Shown: positions 21,663-29,858 of the stretch, piece after piece
How positions within the stretch are numbered: the stretch's first letter is position 1
Layout: each line of letters opens with the position of its first letter
DNA from: a virus
Direction: 5' to 3' (one strand)
Virus record (IMG/VR): IMGVR_UViG_3300047094_000522
Span: 1-46,725 of that record
Length of the DNA: 46,725 nucleotides
Position numbers and translations under genes: made by a program
The notes under the pieces: model-generated
Told to the model about the DNA's origin: nothing
What the model saw: the letters and a program-made list of their open reading frames with translations, nothing else
The model's database searches: none

Positions 21663-22514
21663 TCACCTAAATGTGACGGTGCCAGTGCCAGCGGTGATCG
21701 TGGTTATCTTGTCCGATCCGCTGGTGGTCGTGGTGGCTGTAAGACCAACGCCAACAGTCAGGTTCAACCCCGCCGCATAACGAAGCACGACCACACCAGA
21801 GCCTCCAGCCGCTCCGGCTGCGTTTGCGGGCGATGCTCCGCCGCCGCCACCGCCGCCAGTGGAGGCCGAGCCTGCCGAACCGGCCCCGGTAGTTCCTCCG
21901 TTGCCGCCGCCGCCTGTGCCACCACTCCCTGCTGTCGTGACGTTGTTCGTGTTGTTATTGCCACCAGCACCACCACCACCGCCAAAGCTAGTGCTACTCA
22001 CAGGTGTTGTGCTTTGCCTGCCAGCACCGCCACTCCCGCCTGCCGAAGTCGTCGCATCACCACCCTGTGCGCCAGCACCTCCACCGCCACCGCCGTGCAG
22101 GAAATTTGTATTTGTTGTTGCTCCCAGACCTCCGCTAAACCCTTGGTGCGGAAACAGGGAAACTTGGCGAGGCGATGAACCTATCGCACCCGGACCCGTC
22201 CCCATTTGAAAGTATGACGTGCCCGCAGAGCCGCCGCCGCCAGCGGCAGTGAAGTCGGCAAAACGCGTCCAGTTCCCAATCGCGCCAGCCGCACCGCCGC
22301 CACCAATTCGCACCGTGTACAGCACGCCCAAGATGATCTCCGTGCTGGAATCCACGACGCCGCCTCCACCACCGCCACCACCAACACGGATCGAGGCCGA
22401 ACCGCTAGCGCCACCTCCTCCACCGCCGACGACCAGTACCCGTATAGTGCGGCTGATCGACGCCCGTAGCCGAGAGGCACTTGCCAGCGACAGTGATGCG
22501 CTGCGGATCGTCAT
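21663..22514 (-). CDS. Glycine-rich tail fibre / adhesin
   Basis: 283 aa, ATG at 22514 overlapping the upstream stop (ATGA). Long glycine runs (VGGGGGGASGSASIRVGGGG, HGGGGGGAGAQGG, STGGGGGGGAS) recur with short spacers. This is the 'glycine island' construction of receptor-binding tips in T4-type gp38 adhesins and related phage fibres, where Gly strands form a polyglycine-II sandwich. The N-terminus LRASISRTIRVLVVGG looks like a trimer or fibre-attachment part. It is probably a host-range determinant. Repetitive DNA could recombine or slip. Confidence 0.75.
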   Translation of the reverse strand: MTIRSASLSLASASRLRASISRTIRVLVVGGGGGGASGSASIRVGGGGGGGGVVDSSTEIILGVLYTVRIGGGGAAGAIGNWTRFADFTAAGGGGSAGTSYFQMGTGPGAIGSSPRQVSLFPHQGFSGGLGATTNTNFLHGGGGGGAGAQGGDATTSAGGSGGAGRQSTTPVSSTSFGGGGGAGGNNNTNNVTTAGSGGTGGGGNGGTTGAGSAGSASTGGGGGGGASPANAAGAAGGSGVVVLRYAAGLNLTVGVGLTATTTTSGSDKITTITAGTGTVTFR

Positions 22515-22840
22515 GTGATCTCCACGCCGTAGGCGTGAAACGCCACGTCTGTAGCACCGGCAAAGACGCTCACAACGTCAGTCGCCGCCAGCGTCACTCC
22601 GAGCGTGAGCGTCACCGTGTCATTCGCGGGCAGTGCAGCGTCATAAACCAGATACTGCGAGGTTGCGATGGAAGCACCAGCGGGTCGCACGGCGATCCGA
22701 TAGGTGGTAGCCGTCGCTGCTATGTTGCACACCGTGACCGTTGAGACAATCGCCTGAGTGGCAGACGGCACAGTGTAGAGCGAGGCGAGCGTGGTAGCCG
22801 CTGGGCTGGTTTGCCCAAGAACTTTGTGCGTCTGCGGCAT
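22511..22840 (-). CDS. Tail-fibre-like beta protein
   Basis: 109 aa. TLASLYTVPSATQAIVSTVT then VCNIAATATTYRIAVRPAG and a final VSVFAGATDVAFHAYGVEIT are typical of the small Ig-like or beta-sandwich phage structural proteins that trail fibre genes. It is coupled to the glycine-rich adhesin. No specific name can be given. Confidence 0.7.
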   Translation of the reverse strand: MPQTHKVLGQTSPAATTLASLYTVPSATQAIVSTVTVCNIAATATTYRIAVRPAGASIATSQYLVYDAALPANDTVTLTLGVTLAATDVVSVFAGATDVAFHAYGVEIT

Positions 22841-22841
22841 G

Positions 22842-23279
22842 TCAGCCTCCCATCAAGAGAAACGGGTGTATGAAGTCAGGCGAAGCCGCAGACGAAGCCG
22901 CCGCGACCGCCGAAGAAAAGTCGGTCACCTGCGCCGCCGTGATCGTCAGCGGATCGCTCCCTGCTGCGGCGTGACTGCTGGCGTGGCTGGTGGGATTCCT
23001 GCTGTCTGCCAATCGAGCGTCCCCAGTCAGCACGACGTTAGCTGAGAGCCGCGAGTCAGACAGCGTGCCACTGGTCACGGCGTCGGCACTGTGCGTGTGA
23101 CTTGTCGCAGCCGCACCGATCGACGCAGGCGTGATTGCGTCAGAGCCGCCGGTAGCGTGCGTGGCGGCGTGCCCAACCACATTGCCGACCAGGTCCCAAG
23201 TGTTGACGCTTGACCACTGATACAGACGACCGCCGACGGTAGCCTGCTGCCCAACGGTAGGCGACGAAGGAAAACTCAT
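22842..23279 (-). CDS. Tail fibre protein (Ala/Ser/Thr-rich)
   Basis: 145 aa, ATG at 23279 overlapping the upstream stop. Residues 5-35 (SSPTVGQQATVGGRLYQWSS) resemble a small beta fibre head. The rest is a low-complexity rod: HAATHATGGSDAITPASIGA, TSGTLSDSRLSANVVLTGDA, HASSHAAAGSDPLTITAAQV. The 'HATGGSDAITP' type repeat is common in phage fibre shafts. It belongs to the fibre block. Confidence 0.75.
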   Translation of the reverse strand: MSFPSSPTVGQQATVGGRLYQWSSVNTWDLVGNVVGHAATHATGGSDAITPASIGAAATSHTHSADAVTSGTLSDSRLSANVVLTGDARLADSRNPTSHASSHAAAGSDPLTITAAQVTDFSSAVAAASSAASPDFIHPFLLMGG

Positions 23280-23599
23280 GCGTAGGTGCCTCCGTCTGCG
23301 GCGTCGTCGATGCCGCCGACTGTGCCGATCTCGGCGTAGACACTGTCTGCCGCCACCCAGCGATAGAGCCGCGACCGTGTCTGGTCGAGGTAGAGCAACG
23401 CCGTCGAGCCGGTCGCCGGGAAGTTCGCCGCCGACGTGTACGCTGCCAGCGGCGACGCTGCAAACGGCGTCACAACTCCAGCCGCAGAGCGGTAGAAGAA
23501 GCGACCGTCCGCTTCGTTCACGGCGATCTGGCCGCTGACGAGCGATGACGGCACGTTGCCTGCCGTTGTGCTTCGGAGAATGCGGACAGTGTTTGCCAT
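23276..23599 (-). CDS. Tail fibre N-terminal-type protein
   Basis: 107 aa, ATG at 23599. MANTVRILRSTTAGNVPSSL followed by VSGQIAVNEADGRFFYR is the same N-terminal unit as in the fibre genes starting at 24310 and 26802 (LxxG(E/Q)xAxNxxD), so it is a fibre-attachment domain. The C-terminus ends DSVYAEIGTVGGIDDAADGG, a probable docking point for the next fibre part. Confidence 0.75.
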   Translation of the reverse strand: MANTVRILRSTTAGNVPSSLVSGQIAVNEADGRFFYRSAAGVVTPFAASPLAAYTSAANFPATGSTALLYLDQTRSRLYRWVAADSVYAEIGTVGGIDDAADGGTYA

Positions 23600-23602
23600 T
23601 GC

Positions 23603-24310
23603 TTAGAACGTCCCGCCGTTCAAGTCGATGCCCGCAATCGTTCCACCAGTGATCGCCACGTTGCTCGCCGCCTGCGTTGCCATCGTACCCAGCCCGAGGT
23701 TCGTGCGAGCCGTGGCCGCGTCAGTAAGGTCGCTGAGATTCGACGCCTTCGCCAGCTTGCCGCCAATGCTGTTGCTGATCGTCGTGGAGAAGCTCGCGTC
23801 GTTTCCTAAAGCCGTAGCCAACTCGTTGAGTGTGTTCAACGCCTCCGGGGCACTCGCCACCAGATTTGCGACAGCGGTCATGACGAACGAGGTGTTCGCT
23901 ATCTTCGTCGAGGAGTCGCCGGCACTCACGTTGGGTGCCGTCGGCGACCCTGACAGTGCGGGCGATGCCAGCGGTGCGTAGGTGCTGCTTGCGGACGACT
24001 GCGTGAGATAAGTGCTGCTCGCGGACGAGATGGTCAGGTATGTCGACGCTGCGTTGGCAGTCGTCAGGTAGTTGGCAAGCTGGCTCGAAACGTCAACCGC
24101 AGCGACCGCCGAGGTGACATAGCTCTTCGTCGCAAACACCCCGTCGCCACCGATCGCGATCACGCTTGTCGCGTTGCCGTCCTGCCCCAAGCCCTTGCCG
24201 TACCAAACGACATTGTCGACCTCATTCACGGCGCACTCGCCGTTCAAGAGCGTTGCAGGCGCGCCTGCGTTACCCGAAACTCGACGCTTCAGTCGAAGAC
24301 GATTTGCCAT
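23603..24310 (-). CDS. Tail fibre shaft protein
   Basis: 235 aa, ATG at 24310 with AAGGAGGAG upstream. After the attachment unit (RLKRRVSGNAGAPATLLNGE then CAVNEVDNVVWYGKG) come Ser/Ala/Thr repeats (LTTANAASTYLTISSASSTY, LTQSSASSTYAPLASPALSG) and then ALNTLNELATALGNDASFST, ending NVAITGGTIAGIDLNGGTF. This is the standard modular long-fibre protein of siphoviruses. It lies among other fibre genes. Confidence 0.8.
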   Translation of the reverse strand: MANRLRLKRRVSGNAGAPATLLNGECAVNEVDNVVWYGKGLGQDGNATSVIAIGGDGVFATKSYVTSAVAAVDVSSQLANYLTTANAASTYLTISSASSTYLTQSSASSTYAPLASPALSGSPTAPNVSAGDSSTKIANTSFVMTAVANLVASAPEALNTLNELATALGNDASFSTTISNSIGGKLAKASNLSDLTDAATARTNLGLGTMATQAASNVAITGGTIAGIDLNGGTF

Positions 24311-24319
24311 GACTCCTCC

Positions 24320-24610
24320 TTAAAAATTCTGCCCGTCGATCACGATGTCGCTTTCGGGATAGTTTCGCCATTTGCTGTTCGAGTACCGCAGCACATCGCC
24401 ATCTGCCACGCCGCTCAACTGCACATCGCTCGCCGCCGACAGAGCGGTCCCCGGAGGCCCGAGGGGGCCGGTCGGTCCTTGCGGCCCGATACCGCCGCCG
24501 ATGCTTGCAGCGACGACCGACGACCCCACGATCGCGGAGATGTTCCCTGCACCGCTGACGGTCGCCGTGATCGGCTGCGAAGAAACAGTCGCCGTGATCT
24601 GCTGCGTCAT
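24320..24610 (-). CDS. Short collagen-like fibre protein
   Basis: 96 aa. GPQGPTGPLGPPG (residues 43-55) is a Gly-x-y collagen-like stretch, flanked by short beta repeats (ATVSSQPITATVSGAGNISA) and ending DVLRYSNSKWRNYPESDIVI. It is a small relative of the larger collagen-like fibre at 26806-29133. Overlap ATGA with the BppU-like gene upstream. Confidence 0.75.
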   Translation of the reverse strand: MTQQITATVSSQPITATVSGAGNISAIVGSSVVAASIGGGIGPQGPTGPLGPPGTALSAASDVQLSGVADGDVLRYSNSKWRNYPESDIVIDGQNF

Positions 24611-24936
24611 GCGTAGACCTCCACGGTGCCGGAGAGTGCCGTCCTCTGCACGCCGCCGGGTGCGGTCCAGTCAAGCTGCCATCCGTAGGTTCCAGCGGCG
24701 AGAGCGGCGGTCTGCGTGTCAGTGAGACTTACGGAGACTTGCCCCGCCGAAGCGTCGGCAATCGTCGTGGTGAACGGCACGACGGTCGCGCCGGTGACGA
24801 GGCTTGTCAGATTGGCTGTTACGGTGTAGCCAGAGAGACTTGCCACGCCGTCGAAGTCGATAAGCGTGCTGAAGTCGTTAGCTCTCCTGAAGGCGAGGCT
24901 CATTGTGCCGGGAAGCTGGTTGTATGTGCTACTCAT
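24607..24936 (-). CDS. Baseplate-upper-like (BppU-type) protein
   Basis: 109 aa from ATG 24936 (MSSTYNQLPG). The chain (TMSLAFRRANDFSTLIDFDG, then ATVVPFTTTIADASAGQVSV, WQLDWTAPGGVQRTALSG) has the Ig-like fold of the BppU N-terminal domain. The gene at 29130-29480 is a paralogue with the same STYxQLPG start type. These proteins mount receptor-binding fibres on the tail tip. Confidence 0.7.
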   Translation of the reverse strand: MSSTYNQLPGTMSLAFRRANDFSTLIDFDGVASLSGYTVTANLTSLVTGATVVPFTTTIADASAGQVSVSLTDTQTAALAAGTYGWQLDWTAPGGVQRTALSGTVEVYA

Positions 24937-24940
24937 AGTC

Positions 24941-25069
24941 TCATCCGAGAGTGTTGATGATTGCCCTGCCAATCGCCCACCGCATCGCTGCCGCCGAGGT
25001 GCGTGCCGCGATCACGCCACACGCTGCGGCGGCTGTCAGGATCGCGGCGAGGTAGATGGTGTCTCTCAA
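24941..25069 (-). CDS. 42-residue small membrane protein, TTG start
   Basis: A TTG start at 25069 overlaps the stop of the upstream fibre gene (TTGA), and the ORF ends at 24941. It encodes LRDTIYLAAILTAAAACGVI then AARTSAAAMRWAIGRAIINT and LG: one Ala-rich transmembrane helix plus a basic amphipathic tail. Evidence is the exact overlap pattern and the fit in an otherwise empty 130-base gap. It could be a holin-like or superinfection peptide. Confidence 0.5.
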   Translation of the reverse strand: MRDTIYLAAILTAAAACGVIAARTSAAAMRWAIGRAIINTLG

Positions 25070-26802
25070 GACATGCCCCACTTAGCGTTCAGATATGCAA
25101 GGATTTGACTGCGGTCGCCAGACGAAACAGAGCCGCTGTACATGATGATCTCGCCAATGCTGCCATTGAGCCACCAATCAGCCGCAGCCTGATTCGCCCC
25201 AATGTTGACCTGCACGCCAAGGTTCAGCGATCCGGCAACGGACATTGTCGCAGCCGTGCCGCTGTTGAGGCGTAGCGAGTACACGTCGCTGGCCCTTGAA
25301 ACTTCGCACAACTGGTATGAGCCGGTAGCAAACGTGTTGCCGGTCGCTGCATTAGTGGCAGACGCCGAGGGAGTACGAACAGTTAGTAGTGCGTTCTGCT
25401 CGCCCATTGCCAGCAGTCGCAGGATTGGCCCGTTTGACGCTGAGTCATCCTGCGAGATCACGATAGAAGCAATGGACGACAGCGTGGTCAGCTTCACAAC
25501 AGCAAACATTGAGAACGCACTGGTGCCGAATTGCAGGCCGGACTGTGGAATCGACATGAATTGGCTGGAACCATTGAACGCAATCGCGCCGGAACCTCGC
25601 GTCGGCCTCGCGCCCGAACTGCTTTGCACGGCGTGGTTGCCGTTGCCGCTCTTGTCCTGCCACCGCGCCACGCTGCCGCCTGACGAAACAAGCGATCCGC
25701 CGCTAGTTGCGTCGTAGAGCGTCGATGCGTCGGCTCCGTCTAGCCATGTTGTCAAGCCGCTAACGCTCGCTGGAGTGAACGGCGTCCAGGTAGACAACGC
25801 CGCACGCTCCCAAGTATTGGTCGCCGTTGCTATGTAGAGATAATCCCCGTCATACGCGATCTGCCCCGCCGTCCCCGTCGCCGTCGCGCTCGCTGGCACG
25901 CTCGACCATGAGAGACCAGAGCCGCCACCAGAGCCTGTGATGGTGACTGGAAGGGTCGTCGGAGAAGCCGACAGCACGCTTGCTGGAAGAGCGGCTGTCG
26001 GCGGCGTGAAGTTAGCGACATAGCGAGCCGCCTTGGTGACGCGGAGTTCTGCTATGCGGCCGTTCAGGTAGTTGTTGTCAAGCTCTGTGTACACACGGCC
26101 GATGACTACGTCCGATTGGCCGTGCGAGTCGCTTGCAGACACGCTCCCGGCCGACACTCCGTTGACAAACATGGTTGCAGTGCCGCTTGACCTGACGGCA
26201 GCAATATGAACCCACTGGCCGGTAGCAATCGCGGCCGACGAAGAAATGTTAGCCCCGCCGGGGTGCATCATCACAGGAACGCCGGCGGTGTTAAGAAATA
26301 CACTCACGCCGTATGGCGAGCCGTTGCTAAAAAAGGTTGAGAAAATACCGCCGTTTGCGCCGATGGCGTTCAGCCAAACCCACGCCTCAATCGTGAAGTC
26401 GCTCGCCCCCCACGCAAAGTCACTGCTGCTCACAGAGAGGTAGTCGCCGGTGCCGTCTAGGGCAATGGAGTTCGTGCCGTACTTACCAGACGCAGTTGCA
26501 GCGGCGTTGCCGTATGCTGTCAGCGTGCGAGCGTACTTGGACGAGTCTGTGAAGTTGCCGTCGCCTCGCAGGAGCAGCATCACGCTGTCCCAGTACGGAT
26601 CGCTAGCCGGTATCGTCACGCTTCCAGAGAGCGAGCCGCCACCACCGCCGCCGCCACCACCCGCAAACTCCACGATCGCGCCCGTGTGGTTGCGGTAGTA
26701 GAGCTTGCCGTCGCGGAAGTTCAACGCCAGTTCGCCGTCAGCCAGCGTGGCCGGTGCCGCGTTCGCTACGCTCGATCGCTTCAACTGAATCAAGTCAGAC
26801 AT
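25066..26802 (-). CDS. LamG-domain tail fibre
   Basis: 578 aa, ATG at 26802. MSDLIQLKRSSVANAAPATL then ADGELALNFRDGKLYYRNHT is the fibre-attachment unit. A polyglycine run (nine Gly) follows, then two concanavalin/LamG-type domains: one starting WDSVMLLLRGDGNFTDSSKY with YLSVSSSDFAWGASDFTIEA, another starting LSTWTPFTPASVSGLTTWLD with the SLVSSGGSVARWQDKSGNGN motif. LamG domains bind sugars, so this is a likely receptor-binding fibre. It belongs to a pair with 26806-29133. Confidence 0.82.
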   Translation of the reverse strand: MSDLIQLKRSSVANAAPATLADGELALNFRDGKLYYRNHTGAIVEFAGGGGGGGGGSLSGSVTIPASDPYWDSVMLLLRGDGNFTDSSKYARTLTAYGNAAATASGKYGTNSIALDGTGDYLSVSSSDFAWGASDFTIEAWVWLNAIGANGGIFSTFFSNGSPYGVSVFLNTAGVPVMMHPGGANISSSAAIATGQWVHIAAVRSSGTATMFVNGVSAGSVSASDSHGQSDVVIGRVYTELDNNYLNGRIAELRVTKAARYVANFTPPTAALPASVLSASPTTLPVTITGSGGGSGLSWSSVPASATATGTAGQIAYDGDYLYIATATNTWERAALSTWTPFTPASVSGLTTWLDGADASTLYDATSGGSLVSSGGSVARWQDKSGNGNHAVQSSSGARPTRGSGAIAFNGSSQFMSIPQSGLQFGTSAFSMFAVVKLTTLSSIASIVISQDDSASNGPILRLLAMGEQNALLTVRTPSASATNAATGNTFATGSYQLCEVSRASDVYSLRLNSGTAATMSVAGSLNLGVQVNIGANQAAADWWLNGSIGEIIMYSGSVSSGDRSQILAYLNAKWGMS

Positions 26803-26805
26803 ACG

Positions 26806-29133
26806 CTAGCTCGCAGGGTTTGCGCTGGTGGGTGGTGTGAACGTGGCCGTGTACCTTGCCGCAGACGTGTACCGCACGTCGTCGATGCTGCCGTCAAACC
26901 AGTACGGCGACAGGTCGGCGAACGAGCGACCGAGGAATATCCGGTTCGATGCAAAGTCGGTCGTGTTTGCGACCGGCGACCCCGCGACGGAGCCGTTGAC
27001 AAAAAGACGCAGCGTCCCGCTGGCGCGACATACGGCGACGTGTTGCCACTGCCCAGCCGTCAGTGCCGATCCCGTGACCAATGCCGATTCGCTGTAGACA
27101 ATGGTGCTGCTGCTTGTGAGGTACACGCCGTAGCCTGCGATCTGGCTGGCTCGCGTGTCGAACAGGTACTGCCCCTCTATGAGCAGTGCCGCTGGCCGCA
27201 CCCACATCTCAAGGGTGAAGTCGCCCGTGCCGGAAACGATCTCGTTTAGCCCGTCAACGATTTGCAGATAGTCGCCGTTGCCGTCGAGGAGCAAAGACCC
27301 CGCGCCGAACTTCGGCGAACTCGTGGCAATCGCCGCGTTGCCGAACGCCGTGACCGTGCTGCCCGCCCCCGACCGGAAGTCGTTCGTGTTTGTGTCGAGC
27401 GGCATCAACAAGCGAACGCTCGACCAGAGCGGGTCGTTGCCAGACGGTGCCGCAGGCGCTGCGTATACGCCGCCGTCTACGTCGCCGCCAGAGCCGCCCG
27501 TCGCCGAAAGAACGCCGCTTGCTATCGCCAATCCGCTGCCGACAATCACCGCACCCGCCGCTGTCGTTGTTGCAATCGGGAGCCGTGCCGACGCAACAGT
27601 GCCAGACGTGAGCGACGAAGCGTCCGTCGATCCTGCCTCGCTCCACGCCCCGTCGCCACGCAGGAACGTCGTGGACGACGCTGTGCCAGAACTGCCTAGC
27701 TGGGCGAGCGTTATCGTGCCCGTGCGCCCGGCCACGCTCTGCACGGGTGCGGCTGCGGCAGCGCGGAGAGTGGTGTGGTAGAGGTTGGTGCCTTCAGGAA
27801 CGTCAGTCGTCGTTCCGGGCGACGGCGAAATCTCGACATATGTCGAGCCGCTCCATCTGTATATTTTCCGCGTATCAACAGCCACATAGATGACGCCTGA
27901 GTCACCTTGCGCGGGGAACGCTGATAGTCCGGCCGCTTCTCGAACGTCATCGACAAACGACGGGAGGAACGCAGACGAAATCTTCCCCGAGCCGTCGAGT
28001 GTTGGGTAAGACCCAGCCACCTGCTTGCCGTCCAACGCCGTCTGCAATCCCGTCACGTCGTTTATAGCGTGCTGATGGGCTGCGGGATCAAAGGTCAGCG
28101 GGACATTCGTGAGGTTCGCGTAGCTGATTACGGGCACCGCATGCACATGGTCAGCCCGCGCGGCGGTTAGCGCCGACCCTGCCGATGCCACGCCAAGCGG
28201 CTGCGGTGTCTCGTCGGCGAGGTTCGACGATCCGTCAGCGCCACGCGGGATCGTGAAGTTCAGGGTGACGGTGCCACCGCTGGTCACGGTGTCGATCTTC
28301 GCGCTCGAGCCCGCGGCCCCCGTCGCAACCGAGCCCACTTGGACGGTCGTGTACGGCCCGCCTTCACCTTGCGGGCCTTGTGGCCCCTGTGGAATGACAA
28401 ACGAAATCTGCTGCGATGGAGCACTGCCGGTGATGCTCACCGCGGCGGTCGCAGCCGTCGTGATGCTGACGCTGCCGACCGAGAGCGAGTTCGCCGGCCC
28501 CGCTTCCCCCTGAATTCCTTGAATCCCCTGAACCCCAGTCGCGCCCTGGGGCAGGACAAGATTCAAGGTCTGCGTTAGCCCGGTGCCGGTTAGAGTGGCC
28601 GCAGCGTCTACACCCGTGACCACCGTGCCGATTTTGAGCGTTGTCACCGGCCCCTGTGGCCCCTGTGGCAGCACGAATGAGAGCGACTGCGACGGTGCGG
28701 TTCCGCTGATGCTCACGGCCGCCGTCGTGCCGGTGCTCACGCTGCTGATCGACAGCGAATTCGCAGGGCCGACTGGCCCTGGCTGAAGCACAAACGAGAG
28801 AGACTGCGATGGTGAGGTGCCGCTGATGCTGACGGCCGCCGTCGTGCCGGTGCTCACGCTGCCGATCGACAGTGAATTCGCAGGGCCGCTGCTTCCGGTA
28901 AAGCCGCGAGGCAGGGCGAAATTGAATTTGGCAGCGTAGGCTGTGCCCGCGTTTACTATCGTGGCTGCTTGCGTCGCTTCCAGGGTCGCGACCGTCCCTA
29001 CCTCAATAGTCGCGGCAGCCCCGTTGCCGCCGCCAATCGTTTGATTGCCGACGTTGACATTGACAGTGTCGCCGTTGCCCACGACGCTGTTGATGCTCGT
29101 CGAGCCGACGACAACGACGCTGATCTCGCTCAT
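26806..29133 (-). CDS. Collagen-like and LamG-domain tail fibre
   Basis: 775 aa, ATG at 29133 overlapping the BppU-like stop. N-terminal repeats of about 36 residues (GPANSLSIGSVSTGTTAAVS, SQSLSFVLPQGPQGPV, and further copies) alternate with short Gly-x-y stretches such as GPQGPQGEGGP. A fibre knob (LADETPQPLGVASAGSALTA), another Ala-rich rod and a C-terminal LamG domain (WSSVRLLMPLDTNTNDFRSG ... DFTLEMWVRP, WFDGSIDDVRYTSAARYTAT) follow. A long triple-helix-like fibre with a sugar-binding tip is implied. Confidence 0.82.
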   Translation of the reverse strand: MSEISVVVVGSTSINSVVGNGDTVNVNVGNQTIGGGNGAAATIEVGTVATLEATQAATIVNAGTAYAAKFNFALPRGFTGSSGPANSLSIGSVSTGTTAAVSISGTSPSQSLSFVLQPGPVGPANSLSISSVSTGTTAAVSISGTAPSQSLSFVLPQGPQGPVTTLKIGTVVTGVDAAATLTGTGLTQTLNLVLPQGATGVQGIQGIQGEAGPANSLSVGSVSITTAATAAVSITGSAPSQQISFVIPQGPQGPQGEGGPYTTVQVGSVATGAAGSSAKIDTVTSGGTVTLNFTIPRGADGSSNLADETPQPLGVASAGSALTAARADHVHAVPVISYANLTNVPLTFDPAAHQHAINDVTGLQTALDGKQVAGSYPTLDGSGKISSAFLPSFVDDVREAAGLSAFPAQGDSGVIYVAVDTRKIYRWSGSTYVEISPSPGTTTDVPEGTNLYHTTLRAAAAAPVQSVAGRTGTITLAQLGSSGTASSTTFLRGDGAWSEAGSTDASSLTSGTVASARLPIATTTAAGAVIVGSGLAIASGVLSATGGSGGDVDGGVYAAPAAPSGNDPLWSSVRLLMPLDTNTNDFRSGAGSTVTAFGNAAIATSSPKFGAGSLLLDGNGDYLQIVDGLNEIVSGTGDFTLEMWVRPAALLIEGQYLFDTRASQIAGYGVYLTSSSTIVYSESALVTGSALTAGQWQHVAVCRASGTLRLFVNGSVAGSPVANTTDFASNRIFLGRSFADLSPYWFDGSIDDVRYTSAARYTATFTPPTSANPAS

Positions 29134-29480
29134 GGTGCCACCGCTGTCACGCTGCCGCTAATGATCGTTCGCGTGATCTGGCCTGGAGCGATCCATCGCA
29201 GGTACCATCGGTACGTCTGCGTAGGCGATAGTAGTATCGTCTGGTTCTCGGAAAGGCCGATAACCATCGACCCGGTCGATGGGTTTGGTATGCCAATGGT
29301 CGGCTGGGTGACCGTCGTGCCGACGCCGGCCAGCGAGCCGGCCCCGCCGCCTTCGGTCGTCACTTCGCTTCGGTAGATATAGCTTTCCCATGCGAAATTC
29401 GACACGTCTCGCTGGAGCGAAATGGCGATATTCCATTCATCCCCGCGCACGGCGATGATGTCCAGTTGGCCTGGGAGCAA
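29130..29480 (-). CDS. Baseplate-upper-like (BppU-type) protein
   Basis: 116 aa from a TTG at 29480. LPGQLDIIAVRGDEWNIAIS aligns with the paralogue at 24936, whose start lies further upstream. An in-frame ATC at about 29495 preceded by GAGGTG at ideal spacing gives the same N-terminal length (ATFSLLPGQ vs STYNQLPGT), so the true start may be a rare ATC. The rest has Ig-like strands (YIYRSEVTTEGGGAGSLAGV, WYLRWIAPGQITRTIISGSV). It mounts the collagen-like fibre encoded next. Confidence 0.7.
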   Translation of the reverse strand: MLPGQLDIIAVRGDEWNIAISLQRDVSNFAWESYIYRSEVTTEGGGAGSLAGVGTTVTQPTIGIPNPSTGSMVIGLSENQTILLSPTQTYRWYLRWIAPGQITRTIISGSVTAVAP

Positions 29481-29507
29481 GCTGAAGGTAGCGATAGCAT
29501 CACCTCG

Positions 29508-29816
29508 TCAGTTCGGGGCCGCTTCGCCATGCTGGCCGGTCTTCTTGACTACGGCCTGCCGGATTTCCTGCTGGCCCGCGGCGATCTCTTGGAGGGTCTC
29601 AGCCTGCTTGAATTGGGTCTTCCCGATCTCGTCGAGGGTCTCTCTCGTGGAATCAAGGAACTCGGTGTGCGATTTGACGATCGGAACGACCACGGTTCCA
29701 TGCAGGGTCACGGCGGCGTCCCTGAGAAACCAGACGAGGACGACCAAAAGAACGACGGGAACGCCGAATCTCTCGGCCACGCGGAACGCGGCCTCAACGA
29801 ATGATTCGCTGCTCAT
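29508..29816 (-). CDS. Membrane protein with C-terminal coiled coil
   Basis: 102 aa, ATG at 29816 with GGAGTTCC upstream. MSSESFVEAAFRVAERFGVP leads to one transmembrane helix (VVLLVVLVWFL, residues 21-31), then the polar domain EFLDSTRETLDEIGKTQFKQ and a coiled end (AETLQEIAAGQQEIRQAVVK). The layout is like a Type II holin or a bitopic inhibitor, but it is not a recognised family. It starts a transcription unit with the recurrent motif upstream. Confidence 0.6.
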   Translation of the reverse strand: MSSESFVEAAFRVAERFGVPVVLLVVLVWFLRDAAVTLHGTVVVPIVKSHTEFLDSTRETLDEIGKTQFKQAETLQEIAAGQQEIRQAVVKKTGQHGEAAPN

Positions 29817-29841
29817 CTGGAACTCCGCGAAGCCACAAAAT

Positions 29842-29858
29842 GTAGGCCGGTAGCCTAT
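29842..29858 (-). promoter_or_regulatory. Recurrent intergenic motif (TAGGCTACCGG)
   Basis: Minus strand AATAGGCTACCGGCCTACA, about 30 bases upstream of the membrane protein start. It has an internal palindrome TAGGC...GCCTA, so regulator binding is possible. Confidence 0.4.

Noticed and set aside
21760-22400. GCC/CCA triplet-rich DNA as a possible microsatellite or CRISPR-like array
   Set aside because: The repeats are irregular and encode glycine islands of a fibre adhesin. There are no constant-length spacers or repeats as in CRISPR.
25066-29133. Concanavalin-like domains as possible enzymes (polysaccharide depolymerases)
   Set aside because: They match LamG binding domains without visible catalytic acids of a lyase or hydrolase. 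Binding only is claimed.
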